From Carposina sasakii (lineage: Eukaryota > Arthropoda > Insecta > Lepidoptera > Carposinidae): a DNA stretch of 64,000 nt. This document shows positions 22,762-34,700 of the stretch, piece by piece. The DNA lies in NCBI GenBank assembly GCA_014607495.2, contig CP053170.1, positions 6,820,001 through 6,884,000 of the forward strand, written 5' to 3'. The position numbers and the translations under genes are program-made. Every line of letters begins with the position of its first letter. Position 1 is the stretch's first letter. The notes beneath the pieces were generated by a model. That model saw only the letters and a list, made by a program, of their open reading frames with translations, did no database searches and was not told the origin of the DNA.

Positions 22762-25700
22762 CTATCCCAAGGTCAAGTAATGCATATCATCATGATGCCT
22801 TCCCGGGATAGTTCTTCTATCGGGCTCGGGAAGGCTTTCGTCGCTGGAGTCTTCTCTAGAATGTTCTCTGGTGCCAGTTAGTTCTGATAGGACGGCTGGA
22901 TCGTCTTTCTTTTTTCTGCGGTTCCTGGGAAGAGTGGTATATTTTTGTACAGAAAAATTACGCTAAAAACTCTTAGTATACTATTACCATTTATAAACCT
23001 AGCTTCGTCCGCGTGAAAGGGCATTACACCCGCGCGAAGCCGGGGCTGGTCCCAAGTTATACATAGGCAGGGTTCGAAGTGATAATTATCTTGATAAATA
23101 TACCTTAATAATTATCTTTAATAATTATAACACTAAAATAATCTAAGTTATTTATGTGTATCCGGACGTTATTTGCTTATCCAAACGCGCTAGACATCAA
23201 ACAAAACGTTTGACTGGCGAGAGAAGTATTGAATTTCTTTTCTCTAAGTAGGTACTTTCTTACTTTAGTCTGTATGCTGAGCTGGGTCCATTTCAGCATA
23301 ATTATGTTTTTCTGTTTGGCTGTATTGTGAAACATTTTTGAATGCTGAATAAATAATTTCTTTCTTTCTATATTTCTCACACTTATTCTTTGCTGTTTAT
23401 TTAAAAATGCTGAGAAACTGAGACCCTCCTCTGTATAAATATATGTTACGGGCAATTTGATAAGTATGGACACTATTAATAATGGCCGGTCTGTATTCAT
23501 AATACCCAATGGACAATGTGATTAAAACAGCACACACAATGCCCACCCTATCTTGAGCAAAGTAATAAAATAGGTGAACTGTAGTGTTTTTGTTTATTAA
23601 ATGAAATTTAACTTACAAAATTGTCATGAAAGTCCTAAAACCTAACCTAACCTATTCATACTGACACCCGGTCCAAGTGATAAATTCAAGCAATCTCAAA
23701 CACTGACTTATTACATGGAACACGGGCCGTCAGGCATTATTTATAATGGCCGGTGCTTATTCATAATGCTCAGTTAATCACGTTGCCCGTAACATATATA
23801 TCATTTAAACTGCATTTAAATTAAGAAAATTTCAAGAAGTTAAATAGTAAATCTAAGCTAGGATAATTAAGATAATTATCAATAAAATATATTGATCTTG
23901 ATAATTTCAAACCCAGTACATAGGTATAAACCTTCCTCTTGTCTTGACATAGACAGAGTTACATTCGCCTCATCAGTTCATCACTACCTATACATATTAT
24001 AAAACAAAGTCGTTTCTTGTCTGTCACTATGTATGCTCAGATCTTTAAAACTACGCAACGGATTTCGATGCGGTTTTTTTTTAATAGATAGAGTGATTCA
24101 AGAGAAAGGTTTATACGTGTAACTAGGGACTCGACCCGGCTTCGCGCGGGTGTAATACTCTCTAACGCGGGTAGTTTAGAGTAAAAAAACTCTTTGAGAT
24201 TATCTTTGATCTCTAGTATCTAAATTGTTAGGTGACTTACCTCTTAGGGTACGGTTGTTTGAGATGGAAGGTGTTGTAATGCAGCTTCATACTGTTGCTC
24301 TGTGTGAACCGTTTGTCACATAACGTGCACGCATACGGCTTCTCGCCTGTATGAGTCTGTAAACAGTACATACGAGGGCTGTTTGATAAGTCGTTTTAAA
24401 AAGTATTTTTTTTTAATTTTTTTTAAACAATTTACATTTATTTCTCAACATAGTCTCCTTTGAGGGCCAAACACTTGTTCCAGCGAGTTTCCAATTTTTT
24501 TATCCCCTCCAAAAAATACGTTTTGTCGAGGTCTTCAAAATGCGTTTACACCAGCGATGCAGTCCTCATTTGTCAAAAATTTTTGCCCTCCAAGCCATCT
24601 TTTCAGATTTGGGAATAGGTAATAATCGCACGGAGCTAGATCCGGCGAATACGGAGCATGCGGAACCAGTTCGAAGCCCAACTCGTGGATTTTGGCCATT
24701 GCAATAGTTGACGTGTGCACTGGGGCATTGTCTTGATGAAAGAGGACTTTCTTGGGGGACAATTTTGGTCATTTTTCCAACAATTCGGCATTAAAACGGT
24801 CCAATAACTCTGCGTAATAACGGCCAGTGATAGTCTTTCCCTTTTCCAAGTAATCAATCATAATGATTCCTTCGCCATCCCAGAAGACTGTCGCCATGAC
24901 CTTTCCAGCCGACAAAACAGTCTTGGCCTTCTTTGGGGCACGTTCACCAGTCGCCATCCATTGTTTTGATTGCTGTTTTGATTCAGGTGTATAATGATGG
25001 ACCCAAGTTTCGTCCACAGTGACAAATCGACTCAAAAAATTCCGAGGATTACGCTTCATCATATCCAAACACAGTTTTGAAATTCGCTTTCTTTCGTGTT
25101 TTTGTTCGATTGTCAACAAACGTGGCACCCATCGTGCAGACAGCTTTGTCATACCCAAATCTTCATGCAGGATTTTATGTACTCGCTCAGTGGAGATGCC
25201 TGTGTTCTCAGCTATTTCACGCACCTTCACTCGGCGGTCGTCGAGTACAATATTATGGACTTCTTCAACAACATCCTCAGTAGTGACTTCGATTGGGCGA
25301 CCAGAGCGTGGAGCATCAGATGTGCTTGACCGACCACGTTTAAAATCATTTATCCAGTTATAAACAGTCTGCAACGTTGGTGCGTTAGTGCCATGAACAG
25401 AATCAAGTTCAGTTTTTATTATGGCAGCACTGCAACCCTTCATAAAAAAATGTTTTATAACGGCACGAAATTCAGTTTTTTCCATAGTTGTTGAATATTT
25501 ACGAGTGATCACAGTTAAACAATGGTTATACTGACAAAAACTTGTTTTTTTTGCTGAATTTTTGACAGTCTTCATTTGAAAGATTGTGCCTGCCAGTGTT
25601 AACGCCATTTACCAGAAAAAAGGTTTTACAAATAGTTTTTAAAAGGACTTATCAAACAGCCCTCGTATGTTACATAACCACACATTGCACCCGAAATCGG

Positions 25701-28700
25701 CAAGCATGTATGAAGAACTTAATGAATGTGGCGAAAGAGGTATATTTGAAACGTACAAAGGCGTCGGCGAGAGGTGTATGTGTATATACCACACATTGAT
25801 ATTTAATTTACACGTAAGGCAAAGTAGGTGTAGGTGCAAAGTGAAATCATCGTAAATATATGAGCGTACTTCACACCTGCACTCCATCATGGCTTAAATT
25901 CGATGTCCTGTGCTGATGCGGGGCTTCACTAGAATACATCATCTCCATCTCCTTCTGTGCATGTCGTAAGAGTCGACTTAGGGGCTTTCCTTCAGATATA
26001 AGCTAGCAACTATTCACTGATTATTAACATCTGTCCCCGATATGCCAAACGTGCTGTGGGGTTTCTTTTTCCGGCTACCGCATTTCGAAGACACAGCCAT
26101 TTCTGTATGTATTTTTTTTTTAACACACTACACAACACTTAACCTAGTCCCACACTAAGATCCCTAAGGTCCTAAGCAACCAACGGTATATAAATAAATC
26201 TGACACGTTCGATTCCCACCCGGGTGTGGAATTTTTTCCATTTCTTTATTAATAATTTTATGGTATATAAATAAATACATAGATAAGTATAGAAACGTCC
26301 GTGACTCGGAAACAAACATCGATATTCATCAAACCAATGTTTACACTGGGATTCGAACCCAGGACCTATAGCGTCGGAGGCAGGACCACTACCTACTAGA
26401 CCAATCGGTCGTCTAAATCAAAGTATTGTAGTAATAACATAACATTTTTAGTTACACTTTTACTTTTGCATATGAGTAACTTACCAATAAATGCCTTTTC
26501 AGTCCGATGCTAGCGTGGAACGATCGTCCGCAAGTATCGCACGAATGCAGCTTTTCCCTTGTATGCATGTTTATATGAGTCGCTACGGAACCCGGCTGAA
26601 AATATATCAATAAAATAAGTAAATAGGCCCCTAAGAGTCAGAGGCTTTTATCGAAATCGAAATGAGGGCTGTTTAGTTTTATTGTCTTTGCCTTTAGTCA
26701 GAAAATTATAAATGTGGAACGTCATTATGTCACGAGTAGGTACGCACGTTTCACCAAATATTTCCTTTAACGATGGCGCTAAATGTTCTGTGAATGACTA
26801 AATTATCTGTGTCATATGGTGTCACAGCATATAAAAAATGTTAGTTATGAAATCAGGCTTAGGCGTTAATCTATATCTATACATATAATAAAAATGTAAC
26901 GGATCGCTGTCTGTACATGGAAGATATATAAGAAAAAATATTATAGAATACCTTTATCAACGCAATAGTACCCAAAACAATGATTTTTTGAATTTTTGTC
27001 TGTTTGTGCGTTTGTGCACGCTAATCTCAGAAACGGCTAAACCGATTTCGATGCAGTTTTCAGGAATATATTGTCCCACTTAACATGTAATTTCGACATT
27101 ATGTTTTTTCCGCAGTCCACGCGGACGGAGTCGCGGGCGTCCACTAGTCTAAGATAAATATCTAATCGGGCCCATTAGTGCACTTCCATAAATACTTACA
27201 GCCAGAGAAACGCCGCATATCTCGCAAATGTGCCTTTCACTGGGAGCGAAGAACGAAGTCCTCGGATGGTCCGACAAATGGTGCTTCATACACGCCGCCT
27301 GCGTATCAAAGTGTTTGCCGCACTGGAAGTAAGCAAATAAATTTAACTAAGTATATAGAAGTAACCCATAGACTGGTTTGCTGGAAGAAATCTCTCTAAG
27401 AGATAAGCACGCCTTTGTACATCTTCCTTGTTATAAAATTTATCTGTGAAAACTTTACTGTGTATAATAAAGCTTAAGAAATAAAGATTCATGGGATTGG
27501 CCCACCACTCATACCCGCCTCTGCAACTCCTGTGAGCCAGGATCAACAGAGGCGACCAGAAAAATGCATGACACATTATCTTACACTTATACAGGTACGA
27601 GCATAATAAAATTCTCGTGTCACAATGTTAGTAACCATACTCCTCCGAAACGGCTTGTTCTGAGAATCAGTTACTATACAGGGTGTAAAAAGACAACGTT
27701 GTTATTTTAATACCTCGTATTCTTTGTAACGTAACGATCATTTTTTTTCTATGGAACCAACCCTGGAAAACGATTTTTTTTAAAATCTCTTTTTACTGCA
27801 AGCAATGTATTCCATTGACAAATGTACCTACAAAACTAAAATTTTTAATATTAATATGGTGTCTTTAGAAGAAATCTTTGTTAACTGTTTCCAGATGGAT
27901 TTATATTTTAAAAATGCTGATATTCATGTAACTTTGGACATCAATATCTTGGAAACCCGTGGTTTCCCAGGGGTGCTTCCATAGAAAAAAATGATCGTGA
28001 TGTTACAAAGAATACGAGCTAATAAAATAACAAAGTTGTCTTTTTACACCCAGTATATTTTTCTTATACTTTTTTAAATGAGCTACATCAACGCGAGCGG
28101 AGCCGCGGGGAACAGCTAGTACATTCATAAAGTTTATTTATTTATTTTAATAAATTTCCTTAACATAAATGGCTGAGAGAGAAAAGGAAAGGTAGGACTA
28201 ATTTTACGTTTAGGTTGTGTGACTGCCGGAATCGACCATAATGACAAGTTGCTAGCTTATATATGTATGTATGTAAATGGCACATAGTAATAAAGTGAAC
28301 TGACCTGATGGCACGTGGTAGGCTTGCGATGGTTACGTTTATATCTCTTGATACTCTTCCGGGAGGTTCTCTCGAAACTCGGCAAATCGTCTGCTAACGT
28401 TTTTCTGAACATAAAGATATTTATATAGGTACAGGCTATAACAAAAGGGGTATGTAAAGCGAAATGCTATGAATATGATGATGATCGCCGAACGTATTTC
28501 GGCCAAGGCGACCAATCTCTACGGAGATTCGCCAGGTACGCAGGAGATATTATAGTGCACAAGTGTGTGCGTAAACACAGATGCACTCTCTATTCCCTCA
28601 CTCTCATAGTCCGATGGGACGGAAAACCGACACGACCGGAGAGAGATCAGGTGCAGGACCAACGGTTTTACGTACTTTCCGAGGCACGAGCTAAGTGACA

Positions 28701-31700
28701 ATTTTAAAACATTAAATAAATAATAGATAAATAAATAGTAATCTCATAGGTGTTTAGCGAATTGAAATGAAATTGGAATGAAAATATTAATAAGAAAATG
28801 AAAAAAAAATTCACCCGAGTGAGATTTGAACTCACGACCTCTAGCATTCCGTGCATCGCTCTAACAAACTAAGCTATCGGGTCACTTAACTCTGCCCGGC
28901 TAGCACGGCCAACGATACACGATATGATAACTCAAGTTATCGATAACTAGCTGTCAAAATACGAAAAATATAGCCGCCATGTTGAATTTTATCGATTCAG
29001 CGAGTATAACCATGCAGGTTACGTTACACGGCACGATACAATATGATAGATAAAAAGGCGAGCATGTCTATCGGTTGATTATCGATAGGCCCGAGCATGA
29101 CTGTATTTTGATGTTAAAAATATCGACTTTTGACTTCTATTCAAGATATTGTTATCGATGAACATTGCAGTGCTCGATAAATGTAGATAGGTTCGGAAGT
29201 TTTCAATTATATGCTCCAAACTTAATATTTTTGGTGTTTTAGTTTACTCTCGTTTCGTGTCATGTCGATACGAAAATATAACCTAGCCCGTTCATTATTA
29301 TGAATTTACTTGCCGCGGAGGAGAAAGAGGTTAGGAAGGAGTTATAAAGTGTCCTTAGACATGGTGCACGATTTGTGCAGAGAGCTAGAAGAAGATTTGG
29401 CCCCGCGAACTACAAAAGGATACCCTGTTCACTTGAAGGTTAGTATTTATAAAAAAGGCTTACTTTCCCTATGAATTAAATAAAATATAAATATAGTTAC
29501 TACATATATCTAATAAAATGACGTCAAAAAAGAATGAACGACAATTGAAAAAAAGAAAAAACTATTTTTGTACTCTAGAAACATTTGTTTAACTTATCTC
29601 GCGCCTTATCGTATCATAGCACGGGATAAATCTTAACGTAACGTATCGTTCTATTTGTCATGTTCGCGAATTCGATAATTATGGTGGTATAGATACGATA
29701 CGAAATCCTTTATCTTATATCTACTTATCGTAGTCGTGCTAGCCCGGCTGATGACGAATTTTACCATCTCTTTTTAAATTACGTTTTTGGTAACGTTATT
29801 AAAATATTAAGGACAAAATCAGAGTTTACGTTTTCTTACCTTTTCCGCAACCTATTAATCTGTAACAATTAAAAAGGAAATTTTTACTTCTTTTTACATT
29901 TAGAATAATAATTAGCTTGTGGTGTCGGCAGAAATGGCGTAAAGCTATTATCACTACATATTATAAAACAAAAAAAAAACATATAACACTACAGCTGCTT
30001 CTCTTCCCGGGCATACTGTACAAATCACTGCTACAAACTCCCCGATTTAATTCTGGGCCTTTTGGGTATTCTTTCTCGGTTCGGGCGGTTAAGCTCTGGA
30101 ATGAATTACCCCACACGGTTAGAGATTGTCAAACTGTTGGCACATTTAGGGAAAAGCTGAAGGATCACTACCTGTCCATTATATGAATATGCTGTCATTT
30201 GTTTTTCTCCTTTTTTTCTTAATGTAGTTTTGTAGTTTCTTAAAATTTGTTTAATTGCACATGTTACCCTGTTGTTAACAATTTCTCTTTACTTGCTTGG
30301 CTTGCTGGAAGAGATCTCTGGTAGAGATAAGCTTGCCATTGTACATGCATCTCTTCTTTAATGTTGTATGCCATATTTCTTTTTGTGTGTGTGCAATAAA
30401 GAATAAAGAAAGTCAGTAAAGGGACAAGAGGGTCTTGGTGTTTTGTAGGCGATGGACTGACCACCTGTCACTACTAACCGAACTTGTACATCTCAACTAT
30501 ACCCTCAAAATTGGTCAGAAGTGGTACCATGTGATTCTTTCGGCCCTTGGTGCTCTGCCTACCCCGTAAGGGATAAAGGCGTGATTATATGTATGTATGT
30601 ATGTATTATAAAACAAAGTCGCTTCCCGATGTCTGTCACTATGTATGCTTAGATCTTTAAAACTACGCAACGGATTTTGATGCTAGATATAGATAGAGTT
30701 GAAATAGATAGAGTGATTCAAGAGAAAGGTTTATATGTATAACTAGGGACCCGCCCCGGCTTCGCACGTGGGTGATGCTCTCTCACGCGCACGAAGTCGT
30801 GGACGGCCGCTAGTATAATTTTAAGATTAAAAAATAAAAAGTACTTTATAAAATGAATTTTATACGAGTCTATGATTGATAGGTTGGTATGTAATATTAT
30901 ATTACCATTTCCTGGGCTTTCTTTCCTAGAATTTTTCTTGGAACAGCTTCGTGGATGTCGTTTCTGAAAAACAAAAGAAGTTATTGTAACTTTCAATATA
31001 TGTATAACAGCCATAAAGCCTCGAGCACACCGGATGCGTGTGCGTGCACGTAAGTGTATACGTACCTCTGAGTTGTAATGTATGGAACTGTCACCGCTTG
31101 ACGTCTATGCTTACGTCTACGCATACGCATCCGGTCTGCCCGTGCCTATACAGTTCCATATATTACAACTCAGAGGTACGTATACGTACGTGTACGCTTA
31201 CGTGCACGCATACGCATCCGGTCTGCTCGAGGCTTAATCCTTCCTACTAACATTATAAATGCGAAAGTTTGTGAGGATGTGTGTGTGTGCATGTTTATTA
31301 TTCTTTCACTCACGCAAAAACTACTGAACATATTTTAATGAAACTAGACAGGTATATAGTTTTCACATTAGAATAACACATATGCTATAAAGTGGGCGTG
31401 GTTTTGTGTACGTACGCTATCCCAATAAACCAAAACTTTACCCAGGAGAAGATGATGGGACGACGTGGACGAGTTTAACCCAGAGAGTGGGTCACTATAG
31501 CGGGAACAAGACAAATGTGGGCATTCTTCGAGATGTCTTGCCCACTAGTGGGACATGGTGTTGCCTGTTAATATCTAGCCACTGTATCGGAAACAAGACA
31601 TGTGTGGGTCGCAATTGGGGATCTTGCCCAGCAGTGAGACTTGGCTGTTAAAATTACTCACTCTAGTCCATCGTCGTGCATAGCAGAATGGAACATATGC

Positions 31701-34700
31701 TCCTCATAGGCTCGTCTAGTTTCAAAGCGAATCTGACATTTCTCACAGTAGGTATTCACATTTGCTTCTTCATCTGGACTTTCCTGAAATTTATGTAAAT
31801 AGGTATAAAAACAATATATAATAATGTCTCCGACCGTATTTCGGTCAAGGCGGCCAATCTATATGGAAATTAGCCAAGCGCGCAGGAGATATTATAGTGC
31901 ACAAGTGTGTGCGCAAATACAGATGCACTCTCTATTCCGTTACTCTCATAGTCCGACAGAACGGAAAGCCGATACGACCGGAGAAAGATCAGGCGCAGGA
32001 CCAACGGTTTTACGTGGTTTCCGAGGCATGACCTTAGTGAAAATTTTACAACATTACAATGTATACATGAAATAAATTCATTGGTACACATGACTGTTTA
32101 TTTTAGCTTTAGGGCAGTTTTTTCCAAACGTCACATAGCCAATCAGAAGAATAAAGTTGATGCGGTCTTTCTTTAAAACTTGACCAGGATAGAGACAACA
32201 TCAACCTTATCTTTTAGTTTATACTAGTGGACGCCCGCGACTCCGTCCGCGTGGACCACAGAAAAAACAAAATGTCGAAATTATACGGGATAAAAAGATT
32301 CCCGAGATAATAAGTAGCCTATATGTTAAGTGGGACCTGTCACAATATATTCGTGAAAACTGCATCGAAATCGGTTCAGCCGTTTCTGAGATTAGCGTGC
32401 ACAAACGCACAGACAAACCGACAAACAGAGAAAAATTTCAAAAATCATTGTTTTGGGTACTATTGCGTTGATAAAGGTCTCCTATAATATATTTTCTCAT
32501 ATATCTTCCATGTACAGACAGCGACCCGTTACGTTACGAACGTTTGAATGGTCGTAGTGTTTCCATCTTAAAAACTTGCAAGAATGGCTTGTGACATTTC
32601 CCTTGTCCGACTATACATAAAACCACTCACGATTTCATCGTTAATATGCTTGACTTTCTTATGCATATGCAAGCCAAGTTCGCTAACAAACGACTCTCCA
32701 CAAAGCGTGCAAATGTAGTCACTTCTGTGTGTACGTAGATGTGTGTAATACGTTGAACTGTGCCTGTAAATAAATAAAGATAAATAAAGAAGAATGCCGA
32801 TATTTCTAATTTATATTTTACTAGTGGACGCCAGTGAAATCGTCCACGTGGACTCCAGAAAACTTGTTCTAGTTTAGCGAATTGTGAATCTAAGCCATTC
32901 ACGAACACACGGAAAAAATTTCATCAAAATCGGTCCAGCCATTTAGAAGGAGTTCAATTACAAACACGTGCCGCGTGGTGCCGGCAGAGAGGAGTTTGTA
33001 CCGCCCCATGCCTGCCCGTGGATATCGTACGAGGCGATTAAGGGTTTCCGAGAGGCGGGCACAGCGCCTCCCGTACTGACAACATAGTCCGAAAATCACA
33101 CTGCGGTCACCAACCCGACTGCCCAGCGTGGTGACTATGGGCAAAACCCCCCTGTGGCAGTAGCCTTGTGGCGATTCCTGGGGGAGGCCTACGTCCAACA
33201 GTGGACTGCAATAGGCTGAAGAAAATGAATTACAAACACACGAACAGAAGATTTATATATATATAAAGATAATAAATTAATAATATCATCGACCGTTTTT
33301 CGGTCAAGGCGGCCAATCTTAACGGAGATTAGTCAACTGCGCAGGATTATATTTAGAGTTAAAAACTTACTTGAACTCATCACCGCAATGCATACACTTC
33401 TTTATAACGCCATTGTGATAGTCTTGGTGAAGAAGGGCAGTTGTTCTGAAAAAGAGAACAATGATACATTGTTTTACTTTACGGTATTGAAATTCTTGGG
33501 TGGAAAATCCAAAGAATATCCAGATTTTGTTGACTAAAGGTAAAGAATACTATGCAACATAAATAGGATGTAACAGAAGGTGGTATGTTAGGCGAAAAAC
33601 ACTGAATTAGCCCATGATATAAACCTATCTACGAAGTTTGAGACTCGAAATCACGTCTTCATTTTTAAAGAATGTATCAAAATTCCTGAGTATGCAGTTT
33701 AGGATGTGCCTTCATCCCTCAGTCATTCGGGGCAAAGCATTTTATTCTCTACAGAATTATTAGCATAACACTTACTCTAACGGACAAACTAATCCACACT
33801 GTAGACACTCAAACTTGTGGTAGTGTTGTCTCATATGCCTCCGTAGATAGCAGTCCCATTTGAACCTCATTCGGCAGAAACGGCATTCTAGTTGACCGAG
33901 TGACTGTAAGAAAAACCTTTTTTTAATTAAAAAATCCCATGGTGTTTGATTTGTTTAACACTTAATTTTAATCTATTAATCTTCAGTAACCATGCATATC
34001 GTTAGGAGTATGCAAAACGACATAGACTACATGCTATCCTGGGCTACCATAGATATCAAATGCATCCATAGCATCGTGAAATAGTACATCTCTAGTGAAA
34101 AGGCAGCCTAATCAAACGGATTCCATTGCAACTATACATATGTTAAAAAGTATTCCCATAATGAGCAACATAGCTACTCGCATCATCAACAGACATCATC
34201 AACACCTAGTGTAGTAGAAGCAAATAAGCTTCGCCGGCACCTCTAGAAAGCCTTGAAGACGCAAATACATAGTCGCCGGTACTGAGTGTGTTAACAGAAT
34301 CTTTCTTACCTCAGCATGTTTCAACTTGACATGTCTAGTCAGTATATCCTTCCGGGAGAACCCTTTAAAGCAGTTGTTACATTTGTACGCTGACTGCTGA
34401 TATCTGGATGTCTCCGCTCGGGCCCTGAACTCTTGTACCGCTTCCTCTTCCGATAGGACGAACTTCTTCCATTTCTTCTCATCTAGTAATCTGAAAATTA
34501 AGTATTATCTGTATACTGTAAGTATTATCTGTTTATTGTTTACGGTTTTTGACAAGCTAAATATTAGAATTAAGAGTAGAAATTGAGAAATCTCCTCCTT
34601 TTATCAGTCTGTAAAAATTGAGGAAGTACTTTTTACATTTGATTACATTCCATTGCCTTTGACTTATCTATAATACATTCTTTACGTTATTTATTTAATG

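Noticed and set aside
25019..25363. Plus-strand open frames over the mariner
   Set aside because: Shadows of the transposase.
28815..28885. Second tRNA-like sequence
   Set aside because: Same repeat family; no sound cloverleaf.
31406..31651. 81-residue open frame with cysteines and two diverged repeats
   Set aside because: Lies in a zinc-finger intron on the opposite strand, no start or splice context, no family resemblance.
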